From assembly GCA_010909165.1 (NCBI GenBank), contig MU008163.1, positions 992,001 through 1,056,000 of the forward strand: a DNA stretch of 64,000 bases, given 5' to 3'. The translations under genes and the position numbers were made by a program. Below the pieces are notes generated by a model. The model did not search any database and had not been told where the DNA came from. It was given only the letters and a program-made list of their open reading frames with translations. This document shows, piece after piece, positions 10,513 through 21,540 of this stretch. The stretch is from Anthoceros angustus (taxonomy: Eukaryota; Streptophyta; Anthocerotopsida; Anthocerotales; Anthocerotaceae). Position 1 is the first letter of the stretch. Every line of letters begins with the position of its first letter.

Positions 10513-12419
10513 TCATACAGGCGGGGAGGACTCCTTCCTCTATCGTCCTTTGCTATCACACGCGCCAAATAGTTAGCCCAGCCTCATCCACATTCCGGAT
10601 CATGCGCCGAGTTAGAAATGATGCAGGCCTCAAGTTCTCGAGCTTCACAAGAACAGTTTCTGGAACCACCTTTTTTGCATACGCCGATTCCAGTAGTTTA
10701 CTCAAATAATCTTCATCCAACAAAGACGCCTGCAGTCGCTCCCCATCTGTGGCCACATGTACAGTTGGAATATCATTGCTATCGGAAGGACGTGCGACGC
10801 GTTTTCCTTTCTTCCGCCTCGTATCTGCTTCGGCCTCCACACTGTGAGTCCGACTGTTGCCTCCAAGTGGGTCAGATGAGGAAGTCTTCCTCTTCCCCCG
10901 ACCTGGGTTCTCCATCTCCGGCTCAGTGGGCGCATGCCGGCGCCCGCATCCCCACCTTCCACGAGCGCGCCGCATGCCGGCGCCCGCATCCACCATCGGC
11001 ATGCCACGCCCCACATCACCATATCGGAGGGCGGCCCATGCCGCACCTCCTTCCTCCACCTCAAAGACATGCGGGCATGCGGCCCCCACCTCATCGGAGG
11101 AAGGGCGGCATGCGGCGCCCTTCCTCCTCGGCGTCTCCATGCATGAGCTCCATGGCTCCAGCATTTTGTTTCTTCGCCCTCGGTGGCCGGTCTCCCCCAC
11201 TCCCACTAGCGGCTGCTGGCTGTGCCTCCGATTGCACACCACCTAATGTGCTAGGGTGCCTTCTCCCTTGTGAAGGCACCCCAGAGCCGCCGGCATGCCG
11301 GCGCCCCTCCTCCCCTGCCCCTCCATCATAGCCCGATACAAACCACTTGATTTGCGGGCTTCCCAATTCCGGCTTGTCGCGAAGAGAAGGGTTCATCCTG
11401 CTCCCATCTTCATCAGGAATGTATGCCATCTTTGGCACAAGCAGAAGCCCTTGTCCCTTCCTCCTCTTGGTCTTGAGGCTTCCTCATCCATTGTCAAGCT
11501 GACCAATGGGACCATCCTCCTCATCCGAGGGTCCAAACTCGCTTCCTCTTCTTATAGTAAAGGCAGTGGAAGGGCTGCCTTGTCCTCCATAAAGACATCT
11601 CAGGTGCATTTTCATGGAGTCTGTAATCACGACAAAGAAACCTATAAAATGATCTTCCACCACATGGTTTTAACACAAGACATGTGTTACTTTTATCGAC
11701 CTCTCAAATACACACCGATCATGTTAGAGAGAGTTGAGGAAACATTTGCACTTACATTTTCAATTCGCCAGCATCCAAGAATTTCCTTGACAGGTATACG
11801 GTTCACACTTCCGTGAAAGTTTGCAAGCCTTAGCACATACACATTGTAGTCTGTCGGTGGCAACCCTTCCACTTGTAAGGCTTGGATGTGCACAAAACTG
11901 AACTCCGGTTCACCATCCACCACATCCATTGTAGCCCAGAACCCATCACCTAGCCCTCGATTGTGCAAAGCACCATTGAACCCAAAATCCACGGCTTTAA
12001 CAAGGAGTCCACACCATTGTGTCCTCTTGAGTTCCTCCGATTGCGTGAACAACCTCTTTCTCCAACAAAACAACTTCATCAACTGGCTTGTGTGCTGTGC
12101 ACTCGCCTCACGTATAAGGAGATGGGATGGGATCGGGAGGAGCCTTGAGACTTGGGAAGGCCAACCTTTTCCCCAGGCCCTTGCGCTCCCTTTGCGAGCT
12201 TGGTTTGGTAGAACCCGGACTTGCAGGACCCTTGCCCCTCCGCTATGCTCAGGCGGTCCCCATCTGCTCTTCCTTCTTGAGCGTTTCTTATGCCGCTTTG
12301 GCTTGTCCACAAGCTCTGAGGATCTGGCAGCCGAGCTCCTTCCGCGCCTTCCACTTGCCATATCTGCTCTCACGAAATCACACAAGCGGGTCAAGGCGTA
12401 ATTGCCCATCCAAAACAAT

Positions 12420-15180
12420 GGTTGTGTGGGTTGAAGCGAAATACCAACCTCTTGGCGCGATGCTTGTGTGGGTTAGGCTGATGTTGCTCCTCACTCAGGC
12501 GCCTTGCAGGCGCAAAATTTGGCCGACTTCTGTGCGGCAAATTCTCCGCGAATGAAGAGGCGCGGGAATTGCAGTTTGCCCAATGCTGCGGTGAATTCTG
12601 GGCGCGAGACACTGAGCCACAAGCACTTGTTGCCTTCCGATCCGGTGAGCGGTGAAGAAGATGGCGTCGTTACGCTCACGCCGTAGGTCGACAATAGACA
12701 CCCGTGCTTATAATACGTGCGCCGATGCATGTATGGGAAACCCTAAATTAGTTGCGGCGAAGATGGAACGCCGTTTTCGTGGTTAAAACCATAAATTGGA
12801 GCCGCCGTTTTGTGATCCATGATCGTAATGATGCATGCCTTTGGAAAAATATTTTCGTCCTCTTTACTTCTTGCGAGAAGGGATTGGCCTTTGTTGCTTT
12901 GGCTTTCGAAAGCGTGAAACCCGTTTTCCACCCATTCAATGTTCCACGGTCGAATGTGAGAGGTACAACACGAGCAAGAGCAGCTATAGGTTTGCGAGGT
13001 TCGCGACTATTGGTGTCTTTGGCGAGGTCGTCAAGGTTCTAGTACCTCATCATGCTACAAGCTACGCACATTCTTCATGGCCGAGGTGATACCCTGTGCC
13101 CTCACTTCTATTGCCTTTGGTGAAACTTTACGGCAATGTGGGTCACGTGGTTGCCGATTCAGGACCGTGATGGCGATGTTGACTTTGGCCGCGAAGATGC
13201 CTCCCAATACCTGAGAGAGCTCGATTCGGAAAGAAGAACCAAACGTCGAGCGAATTTTGCGCTCGAGATATGACTCGGCCTCTGCGTGCATGCCTCAACC
13301 TTCTCAAAGAAAGTAAGCAATTACAATCGAGCATTGGTGACATGTTTCGTGAAGTGGAGTTCTGTTGTGGGCCGCACTTCCGCATTGCCTCACAAATGTT
13401 CACTTCTTGAGTGCAGTCCGGTGGAGGAGGACTCATCGGCGCTCGTGTGCCTCGCTTTCTTCCTCCACTCCAAGAAATATGAATCTCTACCGCAATGGAT
13501 AGAAGTCTGGGAGGGAGGTACGTGAGACGTGGCGAGCGGTTGTCAGCGGTCCGAGGTGTTTAATGGAAATGCTAGTGGTGGAGAAGTTGGACACCCAAAT
13601 GTTGATGAAGAGAATGTTTTCCAGACACCACCGCAAGACGAGGTCCACCTTCCTATCATCCGAAACCTATGTCTGAGACGTTGCAGCCGAGAAGCGAACA
13701 CAGATATCGGGTTCAAAAGCGCCGGGCTGCTGGCGTTTCTTTGCGGAAGACCGAAGGGACAACTGGCAAAGGAGGCTTGTGTGCCGAGGATCAAACGTTG
13801 TCTTCCTATCACTCATATAACATGGGGACCAACTCCTCTCATTATTCTCCAACAATGCCAGTTCAGAGTTCCTCCTCACACAATTCGTCGTCACACCATT
13901 CTAATTATTCTGATCCGCATCATTCTTCAACATCTGCTAAGAAACGCTATAATCTTGATGGACTGACCGCTTTCACTCGTCCAAGACTTCCTTAGCAAAA
14001 TTCTCCAGATTCAAATGCAACACTAGCACTGTGAAGAACATGCTTTAGGGAGTTCTCCACTTGGCCCAAATGCAAATGTGCTCCAGCCACCACAACCGGC
14101 AACTTCTTACGCACAAGCTCAAGCTGAAATTCCTGCTGCTGTAGATTTCTGAATGATCTCGCATTTTAGGAAGGATGGTCATGAATCAACACAGGAGATT
14201 CCAAGGGGAGCGGCTACAAGATCTCAGGATACTCTAACAATATCTTGCTTTCCAGATCTGGAGAATTCTCGGCCCTTCGCATCTGAAAATCTGTTAGAAT
14301 AACTTGCAGATCAGATCGGCGATTTTGCTTCGAATACTTGGCCAGCAACTATTCCAATCTATAGCAATTTCCTTTCTTGAGGCTCCGCCTTGACGATACC
14401 AAACATGCCTCCCAAATTCCAAGTTTTGCCTGAGATTTCCACAAATCTGACGCCATTTCCATTCGGCCAAAGACAGTACGGCCTGATCTCTTGCGGCAAG
14501 GTCGCGGTTGGCCCTCCTGCATCTTGTGCGCTTCTAAACGGAGGAGTATTGGCCCAAATCGCAGGGGGTGAATTTCCAGGGGCATCCGGAGGTTTTGGCG
14601 TAAAGCGGCGCGCCAGCCGTGTTCAGTGAGCCGAAATGGTGCCCGGCTGCCAACTTAAATGGGGCTGTTTTGGCCCCAGATGAAACTCGGTTGGAGTTTC
14701 TTATGTGGTATGAAACAGTCCCAGCCATTCCCATTCAATCCTTAGTATCTCGGTTCTTGCCGCTTCCGATCAGACATGTGCCTCCTCGGCTATGAGGCGT
14801 GACTTTTAGTATACGCCAACTCTTTACTCGCCTCGGTTTTTTTAGTTTCTGAGCTATTCCGGCTTCAATCAAACAAGAGCCACTTGTTCGCTTTGCATTC
14901 GGGCACTCAACGCTATCTTTATGAGCAGCAAAGTGCTTTCACGCTCAAGAGTATTCGGTTAGTGTCGACATCTTTAGGATCACCTTGCTGACTCTACGAG
15001 TCGGTGTATGTGCGCCCAAGCGATTCGACCTGCCAGCCTATGCCCCAAGTGATCGTGGCATAATTCAGGCTTTTGACTAATCTTTGTTTTCATAATATTT
15101 CTGCTCATCAAGCTTTCTCATATAACTATATTAGAAGCCCTTTGGCTCTGATCATAACTTCTGACTCGGTGTTCCTTTAT
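12420..15180. other. Unclassified, repeat-derived, broken frames
   Basis: Plus-strand frames of 60-145 codons occur (for example 13286-13525, 13529-13966, and 13669-13995 with a Ser/His-rich low-complexity end) but I recognise no domain. Frame changes and stops separate them, which looks like a decayed element rather than a spliced gene. Nothing convincing from 14000 to 15180. Confidence 0.35.
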
Positions 15181-15212
15181 ATTTATATTACGAAGCTTGA
15201 TCCTTCGGAACC

Positions 15213-16370
15213 ATGGCATCGACGTCCTCTTCTTTGACGATGCCACCTACACCAATTATTAATTATATGAATGTCTCTTCTGAATTCAAAGAAAAAGACC
15301 GTTTCGACGGCACTAAGTTCGAAATATGGTCCAAACGTATGCGTTTTGTCTTGAATACCAGAGATCTCCTTGGCATAGTTGATGGAACTGTCCTCAAGCC
15401 TAATGGGCCCTCGCTTGCCCTCGACTCGTTGAAACAAGACAAGCTTGCTACGCATATACTTATCTCGGGCCTAGATGAAGTTACTCTTCATCATCGATAG
15501 CTACTATTGCTGCGAGGCTTGGCGTGAGTAGATATTTTCAATCTACCAATGTTGACATTGATGTTATGCATGAATTTTATTCCTTACGCATGTGCATAGG
15601 AATAAGGCATTGGTATATTTGGGAAGTTTCGTTATCTTGAGGCCGCGACCTAAGCACTCATATCGAATTTGGAAGCTTGTGTCCAAGCTGCGCCTCCCTT
15701 CCTACACTATCAAGCATTTGTGTCCTCTCGGAATGGCCTTTATTCGAGAGGCTCATGTGTGAGCAAGTGCACTTTAACATTTCCATCTCCAAATTACTGT
15801 GCACTCCTACAAGAGGAGGCTTCCAGATTTAGCGCCCAGGCACTGGAAGCATGGTGGTGAAAGAGTTATGTTCGTTAGCAAAAGGTCGCCAATGTCCTCA
15901 GACGTCCTCCTCCACGATAGACCCTTCTTATCTTCTTGGTATCATTCTCAAGCTGGTGGTTAGGCATAGTATTACCCAAGCCATGTGATTCTAGCCATTG
16001 GGAGCCATTTGCGCAGAATTTGCGCGTGACCGAGCGTCCTTCTGATGCGCCAATATGGCCTCAACCTCCAAGCAGGAGAAGTCCGACATTGCCCTCACAG
16101 TCTGCTTGGTTGCTTTTGAATACAAGACCTCTTGGCTATTGGACTCAGCTGCTTCCGCACATATTTACTGCCATCACCATATGTTTTTTGATTATATCCC
16201 TGCCGAAGATCAACATTTTGTTCTTCGTGACGACTCAATACCTACTATTAGGGCACTGCTTTTACTCTTGAAGATGGTTTTGTCCTTCTTTTAAGTGATG
16301 TCTTGCATGTTCCGCCAAATGGCAAAAGAATCTTATCTCCGTCCGACACTTGGTGAAGGGCGGACTCTGA
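15213..16370 (+). mobile_element. Ty1/copia retrotransposon fragment: gag and protease
   Basis: It begins with an intact N-terminal gag frame (15213-15500): RFDGTKFEIWSKRMRFVLNT then DLLGIVDGT, the copia gag signature. A broken gag follows, with 'LCALLQEEASR'-like remains. Then comes the protease: SWLLDSAASAHIY at about 16130, where copia has D-S-G-A, with the catalytic glycine changed to alanine, and TLEDGFVLLLSDVLHVP at about 16250-16310, matching the pre-integrase boundary. Integrase and RT are missing here. A separate copia integrase piece lies at 45813-46504. Dead element. Confidence 0.7.
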
Positions 16371-16621
16371 ACTAGAGTTCGGCGGTGCCTCCTCACAGAT
16401 CTGTTGCTCGACAGTCGCATGGTTGCTGGGGTGTCAGTGGCATGACCTCTATGTCTTCTCCGCCGCACCGGTGATCACGGCTTTCTCGACCCCAGCTCCC
16501 GTGTGGCGCGACTTTCGCTCAAAGACAGCCGGGCGCGCACAATCCCGTGTCGTCGTAGTAAGGAGTCCGTTCCCAAGGGAATGATAGGCTCCGTTTGCCG
16601 TGTTTCAGACGTTTCTTACTT

Positions 16622-16720
16622 CACTTTACGTCCGGTCAGCCTCAACACCCACATTTATCAGTTCGCGCCTAACTACTCGCAACATTCACGCCTACAGACG
16701 GCGGTGGTCAAGCGTTTAAG
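16622..16720. repeat. Dispersed repeat shared with 29246-29335
   Basis: Both stretches contain 'cactttacgtcc', 'aacacccacatttatc', 'aactactcgcaacattcac' and 'gtggtcaa' in the same order. The second copy sits just after an LTR-like block. Probably part of one retrotransposon family. Confidence 0.65.
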
Positions 16721-16796
16721 TCTGCTTGGGTTGATGACCAGCTTGTTTCCTTGGATACGCCTATGGGCCATGGTGCCTCTCCTTCCCTGTCGGAGG

Positions 16797-17235
16797 AGCC
16801 CGGATAAGCCTGAACCTCGCAGGGTTGCATGATCGGGGATGGGCTTCAGGTGCAGCAGGGTAACGAGCCCAGCACTTCCACCTCTGAGAAACTTTGTGGG
16901 TGGGGACGGATTCCCAGTGATGGTCAGGAGCAGGAGGTCTTGTGACAGCAATTTTGTTGGACTCTACCAGGTGGTGGGACGACGGAGGAGATGACAAGAG
17001 CTCTAGGAAATGCAAATGGGTCACGGTGCTTTTGCATTCAAGTCGAGCTCTCCGGATAGGCTTGAGCCTTGCGGGCTTGCAGGAGCGGAAATGGGTTCCG
17101 GATGTAGCAGTGTAAGGAGCACAGCACTTCCACTTCCGAGAAACTGTGTGGATGGGGACGGGTTTTTCAGCGATGGTGGTCGGCAGGAGCAGGATCACGT
17201 GTGGCAATAGTTTCTCTGGATCCTACCATGTGGTG
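16797..17235. repeat. Degenerate tandem duplication of about 260 bp
   Basis: The unit starting 'ccggataagcctgaacctcgc' (16797) recurs at about 17055 ('ccggataggcttgagccttgc'), and both continue through 'cagcacttccac', 'gagaaact', 'ggggacgg' and 'caggagcagga'. No coding content is recognised. Confidence 0.7.
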
Positions 17236-17349
17236 GACAACGGACTCGATAGGAAGAGCTCCCGTTTGCCTTACTCCCGGCGTGAGGGGTCCGGCGAGGT
17301 CCTGTGGTTAATCAACGTGTCTTAGCCAGGGTTGATACTAAGCACGGGC

Positions 17350-18840
17350 CATACAGCTGTACCGTGATATGCTTAGGTCATGAGTGAAGGCAAATGCCCA
17401 CGTCTTTGTAGCTGCCCTTCAAGCTTGTGCATTTGACGCCGCCTTGGGATCTGGCAGAAAAATACATTCCTCTGAACTTGGTTGTTGGCACCTAGGTGCC
17501 TGGTGGACATGTATGCAAATGTGGCAAATTGAAACATGCACGCCAGACTTTTGACAGCATGAACAGAAGGAATGTGGTGACATGGAACTGATAGCCGGGT
17601 ATGCGGAGCAAGGGCTCGGACTCGAGGCTCTTGTTCTGTATGGACAAATGGAGCAGCAGGGGGCTGAATTTGGCTAATCATTTTACTTTTGGCTTGCCTT
17701 CTCAAGGCTGTGCAAGCACTGGTGCCTTGCAGAAGGGCAGGCAGCCGAACTCACTGATTGTTGGGCACCTGCCAAGTAGACTTGTATGCAAAATGTTTCA
17801 AATTGAAAGATGCACACCAGGTTTTTGACTGCATGGCCGCAAAAGATGTGCTGACATGGAATGCCCTGATAACTGGGTAAGCAAAATGTGGTGACCTGAA
17901 ACATGCACGCCAGGTTTCTGAAACCATAATCACGAAGAATGTGGTGGCATGGAACGGCCTGATTGCTGGGTTTGCAGAGCAAGGACCCAGCCAAGAGGCG
18001 CTTGTTGTGCATGGACGGATGGAGCAAGAAGGCCTCAGTTTGGCTAACCATGTTATGTTTGCTTGCCTTCTGAAGCCTGTGCAAGCTCCGCTGCCTCACA
18101 GAAGGGCAGGCAGCTGCACACTGATTGTTGAAAGAGGACTGCTTGATAACGCACTGTTGGGCCATTGCAAGTGCCTGGTGGACATGTATGAAAAATGTGG
18201 TGAACTGGAAGATGCACGCCAGGTTTTTGACAGCATGAACACCAAGGATGTGGTAACATGGACCACTCTCAAAGCCAGGCATGCCGAGCAAGCGCTTGGC
18301 CAAGAGGTGCTTGTTCTGAATGGACAAATGGAGTAGGAGTGCCTGATTTTGGCTAACCATGTTCCTCTTGCTTGCCTTCTGAAGGCCTGTGCAAGCTCTG
18401 CTGCCTTGCAGAAGGGAAGGCATTTGCACTTCCGGAGTGTTGAAAGAGGACTGCTGGATAACATAGTGGTGGGCAACTGCCTGATGGACATGTATGCAAA
18501 ATGTAGTGAAGTGGAAGACGCACGCCAGGCATTTGACAACATGAACACAAAGGATGTGGTGACGCGGACCGGCCTGATTTCTGAGTGTGGTACTTGTGAT
18601 GATGGTCACAGAGCACTAGCTTGGTTCGAGGAGATGTCGGTTGCCGGTATTCTGCTTGATGGTGCTATTTTTAGTTGCTTTCCAGTAGCATGCAGTCACG
18701 AGGAACTGGTCCATGAGGGTCGTAAGCATTTTGATTCCATGGCTGAACAGCATGGCATCAATCGTACTGTTGACCATTACAGTTGCATGTTTGATTTCTT
18801 GGCGTGCAGGCCATTAGATGAGGCTGAAAAGATGCCATAG
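17350..18840 (+). pseudogene. PPR gene remnant (PLS type)
   Basis: At least three successive repeat blocks are readable: CLVDMYEKCGELEDARQVFD with TKDVVTWT (18170-18270), MDMYAKCSEVEDARQAFD (18485-18540), and the copies near 17480-17600 and 17760-17880. Between them are LHF/HLHF 'ACASSAALQKGR' blocks. Frames shift several times and stops occur (for example the TAG near 18332). The end resembles the post-repeat region (HFDSMAEQHGINRTVDHYSCM). It ends about 90 bp before the stop codon of the convergent SHIPPO-repeat gene. Confidence 0.75.
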
Positions 18841-18931
18841 GGTTCAGTACAATTTGAGCTCGTTGGCCTTTGGGTTATCTAGAAATCTGTCTACAAACTT
18901 GTTGCAAATAAGCCTGGAAGTCTAATGACGC

Positions 18932-21203
18932 CTACCAATCATCCGGAGCTTTGCTGGCTATGGTATAAGCCGGGCCTGGATTTGTTTCATAAAACGTGTA
19001 GGAACCCGGCCCCGGAAAGTCTTCCCTGTGAGAATCATGCAGTTTGAGGCCCAAGCTGAATCCTCTGTCAGTGGAGAACCGAGTTTTGTGGTAATAAGCT
19101 CCGGGGCCCGGCGTCTTCTCCGGCTTGTTTGCTATATATCTTCGAGCGATGCTGAAGGCAGGAGGGTGGTTCCTCGTTAACTGCACACTAGGAGTGTATT
19201 CTGATGGCCCTGGTGTCTTCTCCACGGGCGAGAGCTCATACCTTCTTGCAATGCTGCAACCTGGGGTGGGGAAGGGGTTCACTGCACTGTAGGCACCCGG
19301 GCCAGGAGTGTCGTTTTTCGCACCCCGCGTAGCTCTCCCTGCAATAGTGAATGCAGGGCTGTCGGTTTTGACGTTCAGTTCATACGTGCCTGGCCCCGGG
19401 ACAAGATCAGAATTTCCTGGCCCTGGCTTGCTGCCCATAGTGTAGGCAGGTTTCTTGTCCCACCATTTGGCAGTGTAGGCTCCGGGGCCAGGGGTGTCAT
19501 TTGTCTTCTGAGGAGGACCAGATCCAGTAATGCTGTAGGCTGGGGCTGAGGAAAGAGCACGGGGATCATATGCGCCAGGCCCTGGATTATCACCAGCATG
19601 GTCTAATCTGCTCTTCACGCCCATTGAGAACTCAGGTGGCCTCCTCAAAACTGGATCAATTTCCGCATTGTAGGCTCCTGGGCCAGAGTCTTGTGCTCAT
19701 TCGGGTTTCTCAACCTTTGGCCTAAAGTGTAGGCTGGGCCTCCAATTCTGTCAACCAACCGGTATGCTCCAGGTCCAGGATTGACGCTAGCGAAGGCATG
19801 TTTTTCTCGTCCAGCCATGGAATAAGCTGGCGTTCTGTTTGCGACTTCCGCATCGTAAGTCCCTGGGCCTGGGAAATTGTCTCCTAGGCTCCTGCCCTGT
19901 CTCATAGCTATGGTAAAAGCTGGGCCCGCTCTCCTTGAATTCAAGTTATAGGCGCCTGGACCTGGAAGGGTATCCGAGAGCCTCTCAGGAGCTCTCTGTC
20001 CCATAGTGTAAGCTGGTTTCTTGTTATCCAACTGTGCTGAATAGGCCCCTGGGCCTGGTGTGATGTCTGGCTTGTGCATTAACCCTGCTCCGCTGATGCT
20101 GTACGCAGGGCTTGAAGAAGAGAACATCGGGTCATATGCTCCCGGCCCTGGATTTTCATTGGCATGATCGGAAGAACACCGCACTGCTAGTGAGTATTTG
20201 GGAGGTCTGGTGCTAATGCATCTGAAATTTTGACTGTAAGCTCCAGGCCCTGGTGTTTTCTCACAATCTGGAGCTTTCCTCCTCCCGGCCATGCTGAAGG
20301 CTGGTCCGCCTAGACTGCCATTGCTGGCATATGTGCCAGGCCCGGGTGTTTGTTCTGCACCTCCTGGCCGTGCTTTCCCCGCAATTGTGTGGTGTGGAGA
20401 ATAGTTACAATTAGGCAGATTGTAAGCACCAGGTCCCGGACCGTCACTTTCCAGTCCCTTGCCCGCCTTACCAGCAATTGTGAAGCCCTTACTTGAACGA
20501 TCCAATTCATAGGCACCGGGACCAGGGAACTGATCACTGTTTGCACATCGTCCTTTGGCAGCAAGACTAATACCAACTCCGTGGGGTTGCGAATTTCTGC
20601 TCCAGGGATATCTTCTCGATTTTGGGTCCTGAACCTTTGGCTAAGACTGTACGCTGGTGCAAAGGATTTGTTGCGAGGAGTGTATGCACCAGGCCCTGGA
20701 GCAGTTTCAGGGAGGTGTTGCTTGGTTCTGCCTGCGATGGAGTAGGCCGGGCATCCAGTAGCTTCTACAGCTTCATAGGCTCCTGGCCCTGGAGTGATGC
20801 TTGACGCTGCTTGGTGATGTCTTGCACTTATTGAGTATGCCGGGCCATTCCGATGGTCAGGAACTTTGTAAGCCCCAGGACCCGGGATATTATCGAATCC
20901 TTTACCGTGATACTTACTGGCTATGGAGTAGGCAGGCGGCTGTTCTCGAGTGTATACGACAGTCGCATCATATGCTCCAGGCCCTGGCCCGCTTTCTGAT
21001 GTGCTCGATATATGCCTGGTTGAGATAGTGAAAGCAGGGCCTCTATCACCTTTGCCAGGACTGTATGCCCCTGGTCCTGGCTGAAAGCTGTCGGATTTGC
21101 TGGCCAATCTCTGGGCGAGAGAATAGGCTGGGGGAGATGTGCAGGTGATCTTGTCATCTGCATTGTACGCTCCCGGCCCGGGAGTTCGATGTCTCCTTGG
21201 CAT
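18932..21203 (-). CDS. SHIPPO/STPGR repeat protein (axoneme-associated type), two frame breaks
   Basis: Read on the minus strand from ATG at 21203 to the stop at 18932, allowing two 1-bp corrections, the gene encodes about 757 residues. It is almost entirely about 24 repeats of 25-35 residues with the core [x]PGPGAY and a second half of the type 'PAYSIAGR'. Variants include PGPGTY, PGPSEY, PGPGSY and a shortened PGAE at the seventh repeat. Such repeats define the SHIPPO/ODF3 (STPGR) family, tied in animals and algae to axonemal microtubules. In a land plant the expected role is in the sperm flagellar apparatus. Frame breaks lie near 20575 and near 19685 (one C short in a CC run). Each breaks a frame that continues perfectly, so it is either a consensus error or a very recent pseudogene. 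No intron is seen. Confidence 0.75.
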
Positions 21204-21540
21204 AGTGCTATACTCGATCCTCTAGGCCAGCACACCTCAGAGCTCAATCTGTCAATCATGGCCAGATCTGGGGTAAGTGCCGCTGGTGGAGATGTTAGAC
21301 CTACTTGCTCCTCTCACAGCGATGCTTCATGGCGTGGTGAACAGCTGGTATCAAAGTCCCGTGAACTGAGAACGAAACGTAACTGTAACTGCTCATCCCG
21401 GACACGAAGGGAAGTAATTTTTCTTCGCGGGACGGGCCACTGTCCAAGACGGGAAGGCGCTGGGAGACTCTGATGAGACTCCGACCGCTCTGCAGGTCAG
21501 CAAGCAGATAGCGAGCTTCGCAAGGCAAATTGCTCCCTCC

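Larger units (their letters stand above)
8684..12418 (-). pseudogene. Copy A: repeat encoding a DNA methyltransferase-like protein, decayed
   Basis: On the minus strand successive broken frames give, in order: an unrecognised N-terminal part with basic KPKRHKKRSRRK (12418-11693); a GC-rich low-complexity stretch; a segment ending LVKLENLRPASFLTRRM (10700-10556); GVLGGNHTYAAMKHL (near 10440), resembling the G-x-H-R core of ParB/Srx-type domains; NFIEQVRY and GLIEDDEGRED...KVDNRTHILCIAK (10300-10090); WKGLEDEQRALADMDMEEGL with LLLMDVPGF (9480-9270); and finally FSKEGDWVLDVCAGSGTTLA followed by GRNCIAVDID (8880-8750). The last piece is the AdoMet-binding motif I of the N6_N4_Mtase family. Many frame breaks make it non-functional. 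Copy B has the same order. Viewed as a mobile or amplified element; its mechanism of movement is not visible. Confidence 0.6.

Noticed and set aside
10556-11438. Long Pro/Arg/His-rich frames on both strands as genes
   Set aside because: They follow from GC-rich, palindrome-rich DNA inside copy A. No domain is present, and opposite-strand frames of equal length argue against coding.
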